Below, piece after piece: positions 17,579 to 26,174 of a stretch of DNA of 64,000 bases. The position numbers and the translations under genes were made by a program. The notes under the pieces are model-generated. The model was not told where the DNA came from. It was given only the letters and a program-made list of their open reading frames with translations, and searched no databases. The stretch covers positions 38,124 through 102,123 of the forward strand of contig DKGG01000019.1 of the NCBI GenBank assembly GCA_002453155.1. The letters run 5' to 3'. The stretch is from Bdellovibrionaceae bacterium UBA6776 (GTDB lineage: Bacteria > Bdellovibrionota > Bdellovibrionia > Bdellovibrionales > UBA1609). The stretch's first letter is position 1. The number at the start of each line of letters is the position of its first letter.

Positions 17579-19164
17579 TTGAGAGTGACCTGACCTTCTT
17601 TAGAAACGTGGAAGGTGACGGTCACACTGCGTTTCTTCGAGATATCCAAGGCTCTGGGTTTGATTTCCACCTGTCCCTTGGGGCTGTAAATGGTCGCTGA
17701 GACTTGAGTGGGAGTGAGGTTTCCATACTGGTTAAAAAAGTAATAGGTGGCTTTGTAGGTTCCAGGAATCACTTGGTCTGAAAGCCACAGTTCGGCCCCC
17801 GGTCCTCGTTTTGTGTCTAAGGCAAAGCGCCCGGCCAATTGGCGTTCTCCCTTTTTTTTGTAGTCGTATTTTACTCCATTGGGATCTTCAATGATCAGGT
17901 CTACATCGTGGTCCCTGGTGGGCCACTTGATCATGATCGCCAAAAAAGATCGATTCTGCAGGGACTTTGCGTAAAGGGCTTCCAAGTCTTTCAATTGATT
18001 TTGATAAAGGCTGGCTTTGGCCTCAAGACTTTGAGTCGCCGTTTTTGCATTTAAAACCTGTGCTTTTAACTCTTCGTTTTCTTGATTGAGTTTCAACTTT
18101 GCCCCTTCCAAGTTCTTTTGCGCGCTTTGCAAACTTTGAAGATTTTGAGAGGCCAATTCTCGGGTGGCTTGATTTTTTTCAACCAGTCCATTGAGACTGG
18201 AATTCTTTTCTTTCAAACGGGCCACCAGATCTCTTAACGACTGATTTTCGGATTCTAAGGTTTTAGATTTGGAGGACAGTGCGGAGATTTCGGAACTGCG
18301 ATTGGAAGATTTCGCCTTTAGTTGAGACCATTGAGACTGCAAACTTAGAAACTTCGCTTCCAACTGTTTGTTGGCATTGACCAGTTGGTCGTTGTCCGCC
18401 TTCATCTTTGAATTTGCAAGAGCCAAGGATTGAAGTTTACCTTGCTCGTCGGCCACACTGGAAAGTTTGATTTTAGCATTGAGCGCAGATTCCTTGGCAC
18501 TCATTAAATCTTTTTTGAGCTGATACTGAGTGGCAAGGAGTTTTTTGATCTGTGTTTTGTATTTTTCTGAGGGATCCACTTGGACCTGCTGAGGAGGAGG
18601 GATTTTGTTGGCCAGTTCTAACTGAAGTTTAAGGTTTTGAATTTCAGCTTTCAGATCAGGATTGGGGTCAATGCGCACGATCTTTGTTTTTGCCTTGGGC
18701 GCCGGCTCACTTTTTAAACTGTTCAGTTGGGCCGTCAAGTCTTTGTTTTTGCCTTCAATGCGCGCTAGAGACAGTTTCAGATTGTCTATCACTTCCGTTT
18801 GCGCTTGAAGCCCAATCAATGTTTTTTTGAGCTGGTCCACTTCTTTTTGTTTGTCTTCCAGCTCTTCCAATAAAATTTGATGACTTAAGACTTTTTTTTC
18901 GGCCACTTCAGGGATCTGTTTGTTGACTTCTTCATTTTTACCAAACTGCTGAGTGGTGGAGTTTTTAATTTTTTCCACATCTTTTTGGTCCATTTTGTTC
19001 ATGGCAAACAAAAGCACAAACAGTCCAAACAAAAGGGTCATCATGTCCGCGTAGGAGACCAGCCATCTTTCATCCACATGGGGAGGATCTTCAATAAAAT
19101 CAAGATCCTCAAAGCTTTCTAAGGAAGAGGGAGTTTCCTTCGATTCAAGATCTTTTTCGATCAT
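17575..19164 (-). CDS. MotB-like stator protein with coiled coil and YfaP/DUF2135-like C-terminus
   Basis: A 529-residue protein. Residues 30-60 (ERWLVSYADMMTLLFGLFVL) are a clear MotB plug/transmembrane segment including the proton-binding Asp of SYADMMTLL. Residues about 65-400 are a long Lys/Leu/Gln/Ser-rich coiled coil. The C-terminal 120 residues do not look like the usual OmpA peptidoglycan-binding domain. Instead they read FLAIMIKWPTRDHDVDLIIEDPNG and GTYKATYYFFNQYG, the pattern of YfaP-like DUF2135 beta-sandwiches. It overlaps motA by 4 nt. It probably forms an ion channel that drives something in the envelope other than a standard flagellar stator. Confidence 0.85.
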   Translation of the reverse strand: MIEKDLESKETPSSLESFEDLDFIEDPPHVDERWLVSYADMMTLLFGLFVLLFAMNKMDQKDVEKIKNSTTQQFGKNEEVNKQIPEVAEKKVLSHQILLEELEDKQKEVDQLKKTLIGLQAQTEVIDNLKLSLARIEGKNKDLTAQLNSLKSEPAPKAKTKIVRIDPNPDLKAEIQNLKLQLELANKIPPPQQVQVDPSEKYKTQIKKLLATQYQLKKDLMSAKESALNAKIKLSSVADEQGKLQSLALANSKMKADNDQLVNANKQLEAKFLSLQSQWSQLKAKSSNRSSEISALSSKSKTLESENQSLRDLVARLKEKNSSLNGLVEKNQATRELASQNLQSLQSAQKNLEGAKLKLNQENEELKAQVLNAKTATQSLEAKASLYQNQLKDLEALYAKSLQNRSFLAIMIKWPTRDHDVDLIIEDPNGVKYDYKKKGERQLAGRFALDTKRGPGAELWLSDQVIPGTYKATYYFFNQYGNLTPTQVSATIYSPKGQVEIKPRALDISKKRSVTVTFHVSKEGQVTLN

Positions 19165-20027
19165 GAGCTTCTCTTTTTGGTTCGAAACGAGGAGATTTGA
19201 GTTTTGTCCATTTGCCCTTGTGAGTCGGGATCGAAATTGATTTTGATTCCACTACGTAAGGCCCTGCGCTGAGAGGGGTGAAGAAAAGTTGAAAGTCTTT
19301 CGGCCACAATTTGTGGATCTGTGTCTTTGCGGATCATTAACAGAGACTCCGCGATCATTTGCCGGGTGATCTGATCTTCTTGAGCCACTTTGGAGGCATA
19401 ATCTCCAAGGGGTAAAATCAAGAGGTTGGCAATGGCGATCCCCCAGAAGGTGGCGACCAAGGCAATGGCCATGGCAGAACCGATTTGATCCACGCCGCCA
19501 TTGCCTAAGTTGCTCATCATGGCAATCATTCCTGTGGTGGCGCCCAAAAGTCCAAAAGCCGGAGGGAATTTTCCCATGGCCGCTAAGGCACTGGCATCAC
19601 TTTGATAGCTGCGCTTGAAATACTCATTTCGCTTTCGAAAGAGCTGGGCCAATTCTTCGTCATCAATGTGACTTTTCTTTGCCAATTCAAAGGCCTCTTT
19701 GGCATAGGGATGAGTCAATTCAAAGGGGAACGAAATGGTGCGGTTTTGGTAGGCTAGGCTTGAAAGACTTAAAAGTTCGCGGGCGTGAAAGACAGAATCT
19801 TTGGTTCGTTTTAAAATCAATCCATAGACAAACAGGGAAGTCAGGTCTTCAATTTTTTTAAACTTCAAAGCAATCAAAGAGGCTGCCAAGGTTCCACCGC
19901 CCACAAGGATTAAGGCATGGGTGTCGAAAAATAGACCCGGCTGGGGGAGTGTTTTAAAGACTCCCAAATAAAGAACCAAAAAGGCAACGAAAAGCCCTAT
20001 CCAAGAGGATAGGTTTAAACTTTTCAT
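19161..20027 (-). CDS. motA: MotA/PomA-like proton channel subunit
   Basis: A 288-residue inner-membrane protein with four predicted helices. The paired helices 3 and 4 show the MotA pattern: PPAFGLLGATTGMIAMMSNL and AMAIALVATFWGIAIANLLI followed by LPLGDYA, including the conserved prolines. A cytoplasmic loop lies between helices 2 and 3. It would form the ion-conducting complex with the MotB-like protein downstream. The C-terminal tail (KTQISSFRTKKRSS) is basic. It overlaps both neighbours by 4 nt. The symbol denotes the family; a flagellar role is not shown by the context, as no flagellar genes are nearby. Confidence 0.9.
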   Translation of the reverse strand: MKSLNLSSWIGLFVAFLVLYLGVFKTLPQPGLFFDTHALILVGGGTLAASLIALKFKKIEDLTSLFVYGLILKRTKDSVFHARELLSLSSLAYQNRTISFPFELTHPYAKEAFELAKKSHIDDEELAQLFRKRNEYFKRSYQSDASALAAMGKFPPAFGLLGATTGMIAMMSNLGNGGVDQIGSAMAIALVATFWGIAIANLLILPLGDYASKVAQEDQITRQMIAESLLMIRKDTDPQIVAERLSTFLHPSQRRALRSGIKINFDPDSQGQMDKTQISSFRTKKRSS

Positions 20028-20590
20028 GGAACCTCTCCGGTGTATTCCTTAAATTCTTTGCCGTCGAAGTAATAGGGCAAAACGGCGCCCAAGTAGGTTT
20101 CCACTTGGATCAAATCTCTTTTGGATTTGATCTTTTTGTTTTTAAAATGAACGTCCTTTTGTGCAAGCAATGAAAGGTAAGTGGTGTGTGTGGCCTCTTC
20201 TTTATTTCTCTGACCCACTTTAAAAGGATAGATTTTTGAGTGAGACTTTCCGCCCAAAATCAAAACCGCCTTCACCTCTTTTTTTGATTGAAGAAGAACA
20301 AAGGCATCCACTTCGCCGTCTCCATTGAAATCCCCTTTGGCCATTCCGGGAGTGTCGGGAAGTTCAAAAAGATCACGGGCCTTTTCCGAAAACTCTCCAT
20401 AAGGGATGGGCTCATAGGCTTTTAAGGAACCTTTTTGCAGTTCCATTTTTAAAGTTTTTGAAAGTTCAACTTCCCCTTTTTCAGAGATCTTCGGCATGTC
20501 TTTGGATTCAAAGGCAAAGCTTGTTCCTGCAAAGCTATAGATTCCAAGAACGAGCGTAAAAATAAATGTGTCAATCATGAGCTTACTCAT
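20024..20590 (-). CDS. Exported protein with a DxNxDGxxD calcium-type loop
   Basis: A 188-residue protein with a signal peptide (hydrophobic residues 7-26, ending TSFA). In the mature part GDFNGDGEVDAFVLL (about 111-125) is a calcium-binding loop of the kind seen in FG-GAP or dockerin-like repeats; only one copy is present. The C-terminal part ends with YYFDGKEFKEYTGEVP. No family assigned. It sits between the cell-wall hydrolase and motA with 4-nt overlaps on both sides, so it is probably a periplasmic component of the same machine. Confidence 0.7.
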   Translation of the reverse strand: MSKLMIDTFIFTLVLGIYSFAGTSFAFESKDMPKISEKGEVELSKTLKMELQKGSLKAYEPIPYGEFSEKARDLFELPDTPGMAKGDFNGDGEVDAFVLLQSKKEVKAVLILGGKSHSKIYPFKVGQRNKEEATHTTYLSLLAQKDVHFKNKKIKSKRDLIQVETYLGAVLPYYFDGKEFKEYTGEVP

Positions 20591-21219
20591 TTTGTCCCCC
20601 AGCTTCTTTTCACTTTCCCTCTGCGGTAGCGACGGTGAGGCCCTCGTTCAGACCCACAATGGTCGTAAAAAATATGTCGGCCGACTTTTTTCACTCTTTG
20701 ACAGGTGCGTGCCCATGCGGGTGTGACGTAGTCTGCGTGGTAGTGATCCATTCCATTCCCGGGGGAGTTGATGGTTCGTGCCGTTGCAATGGCGCACTCT
20801 TGCATGGACCGGGAGTTGGTGCGAGGAAGAGGTCTTCGAGTTCTCGCTTTAAGGGTCCAGCTGAACTGAGCATGTTGATAAATCACGGAACAAATGTCAT
20901 CGGGCCAACGGGTGTCTCGAACGCGGGTTTGAACCACCTCACCCACCAAGATTTTTCCTTCAAGGGGCTCGTGGGCGGATTCTCTCATGCAGTTGCACAT
21001 CATGCAAAGCTTGGGGTCGTTGGAGCGTTCGCAGCTGCGACCCCCATAGGTTCCAACCAAACTGCTGCTTCCACCAAGACTGGGCGAAAAGGAGGAGGGT
21101 TGAAAGGTGCTGCTGCGGTAATTTGATCTTGAGGAACTCGGTGGTGCCGAGCCAAACCCCCAGGCATTTGAAAATGCGAAAACTTCGAACAGAATCAGAA
21201 CACTTAAAACAAACCTCAT
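20587..21219 (-). CDS. Cell-wall hydrolase, SleB-like
   Basis: A 210-residue exported protein with a signal peptide (MRFVLSVLILFEVFAFSNAW) and a Ser-rich linker. The SleB/CwlJ-type hydrolase fold follows: NCMRESAHEPLEGKILVGEV (with the catalytic Glu of the ESAHEP segment), VVQTRVRDTRWPDDICSVIY and QFSWTL. These enzymes cleave peptidoglycan glycan strands, often as lytic transglycosylases. The best start is ATG 21219, which lies one base after the HD-GYP stop (TGAtATG) and puts the signal peptide first; an ATG 33 nt further upstream would add polar residues. Possible role: local opening of the wall for the MotAB-like complex. Confidence 0.85.
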   Translation of the reverse strand: MRFVLSVLILFEVFAFSNAWGFGSAPPSSSRSNYRSSTFQPSSFSPSLGGSSSLVGTYGGRSCERSNDPKLCMMCNCMRESAHEPLEGKILVGEVVQTRVRDTRWPDDICSVIYQHAQFSWTLKARTRRPLPRTNSRSMQECAIATARTINSPGNGMDHYHADYVTPAWARTCQRVKKVGRHIFYDHCGSERGPHRRYRRGKVKRSWGTK

Positions 21220-21220
21220 A

Positions 21221-22198
21221 TCATCCGGCCTTTCTTTGCGGTTCTTTTTCAATCACTCGCTTCAGGGCGCGGAAGGCATCTTTGTTGAAGGGAAGCCCCA
21301 GAGTGGATTCGATAAACAGTAGAGCTTCACGAGCGGATTTGGGATTGGGGCAGTTGGGTCCAATCAATGTTAGACTGATAAACTGATCGGCAAGGGCAAC
21401 AATCTTTGCCAACGGATGCATTTTGACGTCACGGATCCGTTGAGGGTAACCTTGGCCAATGGCGTTTTCATGGTGCTCATAAACGATGGCGATCACATCA
21501 TCGGGAACCGACCCTAAACCTAAAAGAACTTTGGCGCCCCGGTAAGGGTGAGTTTCATAAAGTTGAGCCTCGTCGTTGGTCATTTCAATCAATGATTTTT
21601 TAATCAAGCCTGATGGAAGAGTTTTCAATCCAATGTCATGAAGAAGTCCGCCGAGGGCCAGCTTTTCCAGGGTGGCTTTCTTTTGAAATCCAAGTTCTAC
21701 GCCAATCATGGCAGAGAGCACACTCACTCCCACCGAATGGTTTAAGAGGTGATCATTGGATGAAGCCAGGTTCCCAAAAAGCACCGCAAACTGACTTTGA
21801 GTTTCCACCAGAGTGATCACCGCTTCGGTGACCTGCTGAGCGTTGTGATACATCTCGAGATCCAAGCCAATGTGATCCATGCGCTTAAACACCGAGCTGG
21901 AAGCTTTGGTCAGATAGGTGGCCTTTTTTTCGGGGGCCACATCATTTCGTTGAATCATCATGCCCGCCAGCTGAATGCTTTGCGCGGAAATGCGAGAGAA
22001 ATCATCCTTACGAACGTAAAGGTATTCAATGGACTTAGTTTTGTAGTTTTTAATTTGCGACAGATCTAACGTGGTGTTGGCTTTGGCAACTTGGATGAAC
22101 TTTCCTTCAGAGAGGCGAATAAAAAGATCCACCGGATTCAATGTGCCTGAAACCAATTCATCAATCGCAATGGGCATATAAACTTCAGCTGTATCCAT
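21221..22198 (-). CDS. HD-GYP domain protein (likely c-di-GMP phosphodiesterase)
   Basis: A 325-residue cytosolic protein. The N-terminal 120 residues form a small unassigned domain that often precedes HD-GYP domains. The C-terminal half has the metal-binding motifs HSVGVSVLSAM, GGLLHDIG, ETHPYRGA and YEHHENAIGQGYPQ (the GYP signature), which predicts hydrolysis of cyclic di-GMP. It is the first gene of the operon that continues with the SleB-like hydrolase, an exported protein, motA and the MotB-like gene, so it may set the activity of that system according to c-di-GMP. Confidence 0.92.
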   Translation of the reverse strand: MDTAEVYMPIAIDELVSGTLNPVDLFIRLSEGKFIQVAKANTTLDLSQIKNYKTKSIEYLYVRKDDFSRISAQSIQLAGMMIQRNDVAPEKKATYLTKASSSVFKRMDHIGLDLEMYHNAQQVTEAVITLVETQSQFAVLFGNLASSNDHLLNHSVGVSVLSAMIGVELGFQKKATLEKLALGGLLHDIGLKTLPSGLIKKSLIEMTNDEAQLYETHPYRGAKVLLGLGSVPDDVIAIVYEHHENAIGQGYPQRIRDVKMHPLAKIVALADQFISLTLIGPNCPNPKSAREALLFIESTLGLPFNKDAFRALKRVIEKEPQRKAG

Positions 22199-22291
22199 GT
22201 GAAATTTATCGGCAGGGCATCAGGAGGCATTTAAAAAATCTTTGTGGTTCCAGACCTTGGATTGGGCGATTCTTTCAAGTAAGGTGCTGTT

Positions 22292-23209
22292 ATGAAAAAG
22301 TCTCAAGACAATCCCCCGCTGAAAGTCCAGAACCTTTCCAAATTTTATGGCTCTCTCCAGGCCGTAAATCAGGTCACCTTTGAGGTTCAACCTGGGGAAG
22401 TTTTTGGACTGCTCGGACCCAACGGAGCCGGAAAGACGTCCATCATTTCCACCATTGTGACCTTGGAAGAACCCACCCAAGGAAAAATTGAGATCTTCGG
22501 CCATGATGTACAAAAAGATCCTTTGACCGCCAAATCCTACGTGGGATGGGTTCCCCAGGAAGTGATCAATCACGGTTTTTTTAATATCTGTGAAATCATT
22601 AAGTTTCACAGTGGCTATTTTGGAAAAAGTCTTTCCGAAGAAGAGACCAACCAGCTCTTAAAGCGCTTGGATCTTTACAACCATCGCCATAAAAAAGTGA
22701 AGCAGCTCAGTGGGGGAATGAAAAGGCGTTTGATGATTGCAAAAGCCCTTTGTCACAATCCTAAAATCTTACTTTTAGACGAACCCACAGCCGGAGTGGA
22801 CATCGATCTTCGAAAAAGTTTGTGGGATTTTGTCAAAGAACTGCGAAGTCAGGGTGTGGCGATTTTGCTCACCACCCATTATTTGGAAGAGGCAGAGAAT
22901 CTTTGCGACCGCGTAGGTTTTTTGTCCCACGGCAGAATTTTGCGAATCGGTCAGACCTCGGAAATCGTGACGGATCTTACGGAGAAAACCATTGAGTTGA
23001 TCTTAGATCGCGAGCTTCCAGAATTGAAAAATTCCTGGGTGCAAAGCCAAAAGGGAAATGAAATTCATTTGAAAGTTCCCATGACCAAAGGGGTTTTTGA
23101 AGGCGTGCGTCTGGCGGGGATTGATCTCTCTCACATCAAAGACATTCGGGTGAAGGATGGAGACTTGGAAGACGCCTTTCGAAGAGTGATGAAAGAAGGT
23201 CAGCAATGA
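22292..23209 (+). CDS. ABC transporter ATP-binding subunit (ABC-2/CcmA type)
   Basis: A 305-residue ATPase with Walker A GPNGAGKTS (about 44-52), the signature LSGGMKRR, Walker B ILLLDEPTAGVD and the H-loop TTHYLEEAE. It belongs to the multidrug/polysaccharide-export branch of ABC-2 exporters and pairs with the permease encoded downstream with a 4-nt overlap. The substrate cannot be inferred. It is divergent from the HD-GYP operon, with 93 nt between the starts for both promoters. Confidence 0.93.
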   Translation: MKKSQDNPPLKVQNLSKFYGSLQAVNQVTFEVQPGEVFGLLGPNGAGKTSIISTIVTLEEPTQGKIEIFGHDVQKDPLTAKSYVGWVPQEVINHGFFNICEIIKFHSGYFGKSLSEEETNQLLKRLDLYNHRHKKVKQLSGGMKRRLMIAKALCHNPKILLLDEPTAGVDIDLRKSLWDFVKELRSQGVAILLTTHYLEEAENLCDRVGFLSHGRILRIGQTSEIVTDLTEKTIELILDRELPELKNSWVQSQKGNEIHLKVPMTKGVFEGVRLAGIDLSHIKDIRVKDGDLEDAFRRVMKEGQQ

Positions 23210-23994
23210 AATCCCAAAAATACTTGCCGTTTTTTTCTTTGCTCCACCGAGAGATCTCTCGATTTTTTAAGGTGGCTGCCCAAACAGTTTTAACTCCCAT
23301 GATCAATTCCTCTTTGTATCTTTTGATTTTTGGAATCAGCTTAGGCCCCAGCATTCATATCGAAGGTGGAATCAGCTATTTGGCCTTTTTGATTCCAGGT
23401 CTTGTGATGATGGCTTGTTTGAACAACTCTTTTCAAAACTCATCCAGTTCGGTGGTGGGCGCAAAATTCGGTGGAGATTTGGAAGACTTAAAGTCAGCGC
23501 CACTCACTCCGCAAAATTTGATTTGGGCCTATTCTTTAGGAGCATTGACTCGAGGGTTGATCGTGGGAAGTCTAACTTTTCTGGTTGGCGAGATTTTCTT
23601 CTATGTTTCCGAGGGGCATTGGCTCGCGGTTCAGCATCCATTGATTTTGATGGTCTTTTTAGTGATTGGAAGTTTTACCTTTTCTCAACTGGGCATTTCG
23701 GTGGCCTTTTGGGCAAAGACCTTTGATCAGCTCAGTGCGGTCAGTGGTTTTGTTTTGCTCCCATTGATTTATTTGGGGGGTGTTTTCTACTCGGTTTCCA
23801 ATTTGCACCCATTTTGGCAGGCGGTATCCCGCTCCAATCCCTTGCTGTACTTGATAAATGGAGTCAGAGAGGGAATATTGGGCACCAGTGATGTGCAAAT
23901 GCCCTTGGCCTTCGCGGTGGCGCTGGCAGGTTTTTTAGTGACCCATGCCTTGGCCTATTGGAGTTTGAAAAAGGGTTCTTACTTAAGGTGGTAG
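23206..23994 (+). CDS. ABC-2 type transporter permease
   Basis: A 262-residue inner-membrane protein with about six helices. The ABC-2 signature region lies near the end: FVLLPLIYLGGVFYSVSNLH and NPLLYLINGVREGILG. It overlaps its ATPase gene by 4 nt and ends 3 nt before ffh, so it could share the transcript of the translation operon. Confidence 0.92.
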   Translation: MKSQKYLPFFSLLHREISRFFKVAAQTVLTPMINSSLYLLIFGISLGPSIHIEGGISYLAFLIPGLVMMACLNNSFQNSSSSVVGAKFGGDLEDLKSAPLTPQNLIWAYSLGALTRGLIVGSLTFLVGEIFFYVSEGHWLAVQHPLILMVFLVIGSFTFSQLGISVAFWAKTFDQLSAVSGFVLLPLIYLGGVFYSVSNLHPFWQAVSRSNPLLYLINGVREGILGTSDVQMPLAFAVALAGFLVTHALAYWSLKKGSYLRW

Positions 23995-23997
23995 ATT

Positions 23998-25341
23998 GTG
24001 TTTGAAGGCTTGTCAGATCGTCTGACGGAAACTTTAAAAAAGGTCCGCGGGAAATCAAAAATTACCGAGGACAACATCAAAGACTCTTTGAAGGAAATTC
24101 GGCAAAGTCTCCTGGAAGCGGACGTGAACTTCAAGGTGGTAAAATCCCTTTTGGATCGAGTCAAAGAGAAGGCTCTGGGCGCCGAAGTTCTAAAGAGTTT
24201 GGATCCGGGCCAACAGTTTGTTCAAATTTTTCATGAAGAGCTGAAAAGCACCTTGGGTTCTGAAAAGGTGGATTTGGATGTTCGCTCCAAACCTTCCGTT
24301 TTGCTTTTGGTGGGACTGCAAGGGGTGGGGAAAACAACCACGGCCGCAAAGCTCTCATTGTATGTTCGAAGCAAACTTAAGAAAAAGCCGGGCTTGGTGC
24401 CGGCGGACATTTATCGACCGGCCGCGATTGAACAGCTTCAAACTTTGGCAAAGCAAAATAACATTCCCGTGTTTGACACTCAGGTGGGGCAAGGTGTGGA
24501 CGACATTGTTCAAAAAGCCAAAGCTTGGGCCGAAGCTGAGATGATCGATGTGGTGATCATCGATACGGCGGGCCGTCTGCAAATTGATGATGCTTTGATG
24601 AGCGAGTTGGAAAATATCAAATCTTCGTGGACTCCCAATGAAGTTCTTTTGGTTGCGGATGCCATGTTGGGACAGCAGTCCGTGGAAGTGGCGCAAGGTT
24701 TTAATGACCGCCTGGGGTTGACCGGTTTGATTTTGACCAAGGTGGACGGCGATGCCCGTGGAGGGGCGGCCCTCAGTATTAAAGACGTCACCGGAGTTCC
24801 CATTAAATTTTTGGGAGTGGGTGAAAAAGCAGACAATTTGGAAGTGTTTCATCCAGACCGCTTGGCCGGTCGGATCTTGGACATGGGAGACGTTCTGTCC
24901 TTGGTGGAGCGCGCTCAGGAAGTCATTGACGAAAAAGAGGCTAAAGCTTCAGCGCGAAAGATCGCGAAGAATCAATTCACCTTTGAAGATTTTCTAAAGC
25001 AGATTCAAATGATGCGAAAAATGGGGGGCTTTGAAAGCATTTTAAAAATGCTCCCTGGGATGGGCCAAGCCATGAAGCAGATGAAGAATATGGCGCCTCC
25101 CGAAAAAGAGATCAAAAAGATTGAAGCCATCATTCACTCCATGACTCGCCAAGAGCGGGACAATCATAAGATTTTGAATGGATCTCGGCGCCTTCGCATT
25201 GCCAAGGGCTCGGGGACCGAGGTGAAAGATGTGAACAAATTGGTTCAACGCTTCGAGCAGTCCCAGAAAATGATGTCCCAAATGATGAAGATGGGCATGG
25301 GAAGAGGCGGGGGCCGCGGCGGTTTTCCAGGAATGTTTTAA
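23998..25341 (+). CDS. ffh: Signal recognition particle GTPase Ffh
   Basis: A 447-residue SRP54 homologue that binds 4.5S RNA and signal sequences and docks with FtsY. The N domain spans about 1-85. The G domain has GLQGVGKTTTAAKL, DTAGRLQID and TKVDGDARGG. The M domain has Met-rich helices (MLPGMGQAMKQMKNM, RQERDNHKILNGSRRLRIAKGSG) and a flexible Gly/Met tail ending GMF. The start is GTG 23998. Length and domain order are normal. Confidence 0.97.
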   Translation: MFEGLSDRLTETLKKVRGKSKITEDNIKDSLKEIRQSLLEADVNFKVVKSLLDRVKEKALGAEVLKSLDPGQQFVQIFHEELKSTLGSEKVDLDVRSKPSVLLLVGLQGVGKTTTAAKLSLYVRSKLKKKPGLVPADIYRPAAIEQLQTLAKQNNIPVFDTQVGQGVDDIVQKAKAWAEAEMIDVVIIDTAGRLQIDDALMSELENIKSSWTPNEVLLVADAMLGQQSVEVAQGFNDRLGLTGLILTKVDGDARGGAALSIKDVTGVPIKFLGVGEKADNLEVFHPDRLAGRILDMGDVLSLVERAQEVIDEKEAKASARKIAKNQFTFEDFLKQIQMMRKMGGFESILKMLPGMGQAMKQMKNMAPPEKEIKKIEAIIHSMTRQERDNHKILNGSRRLRIAKGSGTEVKDVNKLVQRFEQSQKMMSQMMKMGMGRGGGRGGFPGMF

Positions 25342-25423
25342 GGAGTTTTGGTCGTAACATAAGATTTCAGCGCGCAAAAATGTGAAAATCCGGGGGAAGC
25401 CCTTTAAATCAGACACTTTTTTG

Positions 25424-25452
25424 TTGCGCAAAGGGCCAGACTTCAGTATGAG
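25424..25452 (+). promoter_or_regulatory. Possible promoter of the rpsP operon
   Basis: TTGCGC at 25424-25429, a 17-nt spacer and TATGAG at 25447-25452 lie 28 nt before rpsP. The gap between ffh and rpsP (25342-25479) contains no other feature noticed. The assignment rests on motif and spacing alone. Confidence 0.35.
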
Positions 25453-25479
25453 TTTTAGGCTTTAAGGAGAAAGATTTCC

Positions 25480-25722
25480 ATGGTTGTAATTCGTTTGGCT
25501 CGTTTCGGTACCACACATCACCCTAAATATCGCATCACAGTTGCGGACAGTCGTCGTCCATTGACCGGAAAGTTCATTGAGGTCATTGGTCATTACAATC
25601 CCTTCCCTAAGGGCCAAGACAAAGGGTTGGAGTGTGACATGGACCGATACAATTCATGGGTTCAAAAAGGCGCTCAACCTACGGGTCGTGTAAAAAGCTT
25701 GGTCAAAGCTCTCAGTAAATAA
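25480..25722 (+). CDS. rpsP: 30S ribosomal protein S16
   Basis: An 80-residue ribosomal protein beginning MVVIRLARFGTTHHPKYRIT, with the family pattern ADSRRPLTGKFIEVIGHYNP. It is a normal-length bS16. AAGGAG precedes the ATG. It starts the conserved run rpsP-khpA-rimM-trmD-rplS. Confidence 0.97.
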   Translation: MVVIRLARFGTTHHPKYRITVADSRRPLTGKFIEVIGHYNPFPKGQDKGLECDMDRYNSWVQKGAQPTGRVKSLVKALSK

Positions 25723-25728
25723 TATTTG

Positions 25729-25835
25729 TCCCCGAAATTGGTGAGTTCCTCGTAAAAGGGGACTTGTTTCTACTCCTCCTTTTTGACTAAAATAGGAGGA
25801 GAGGGCGAGTGACGTTGCTATAAGCCCGTTGCCCT
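25729..25835 (+). other. Three successive hairpins between rpsP and khpA
   Basis: Hairpin 1 pairs GTCCCC (25729-25734) with GGGGAC (25758-25763) and is followed by TTGTTTCT. Hairpin 2 pairs CTCCTCCT (25773-25780) with AGGAGGAG (25794-25801). Hairpin 3 pairs AGGGC (25802-25806) with GCCCT (25831-25835). Hairpin 1 could attenuate readthrough from rpsP, and hairpin 2 exposes or hides an AGGAGG sequence. Function is not established. Confidence 0.4.
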
Positions 25836-25928
25836 GACCTCCAAGTAAAAGGCCAAAATAGGAATTTGCGGCTCAATGAGATTAATGTAAATCGCCAAGC
25901 AAAATGTAGAAGCGGAATTGGAGTGGAA

Positions 25929-26174
25929 ATGGATCATTCAAGCTTAAAAGACCTTGTAGAGTTTATGGCAAAGTCTCTTGTGGACAATCCCGATGATGTT
26001 GAAGTGAGTGAAGTTGTGGGAGAGCAGACCACAGTTGTTGAACTTAAGGTGGCCAAGGAAGACCTGGGAAAAGTGATTGGAAAACAAGGGCGAACCGCTC
26101 GTTCCATGCGCACCATTCTGAATGCAGCAAGCACGAAGCTTCAAAAGCGAAGTGTGCTTGAGATCGTCGAATAA
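25929..26174 (+). CDS. khpA: KH-domain RNA-binding protein KhpA
   Basis: An 81-residue single KH domain with the GxxG loop in KVIGKQGRTARSMRTIL. KhpA proteins bind many small RNAs, usually together with KhpB, and are typically encoded between rpsP and rimM, as here. Start ATG 25929 has GGAG about 7 nt upstream and gives the usual family length; a longer reading from 25866 adds a non-conserved extension. Confidence 0.93.
   Translation: MDHSSLKDLVEFMAKSLVDNPDDVEVSEVVGEQTTVVELKVAKEDLGKVIGKQGRTARSMRTILNAASTKLQKRSVLEIVE

Noticed and set aside
17575..20027. Standard flagellar stator motAB
   Set aside because: The MotB-like protein lacks the OmpA-type peptidoglycan-binding domain and there are no flagellar or chemotaxis genes in the window, so a plain flagellar stator label is not justified.
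20635..21126. 163-residue plus-strand frame opposite the SleB-like gene
   Set aside because: The minus strand encodes a clear signal peptide and hydrolase motifs; the plus frame has neither.
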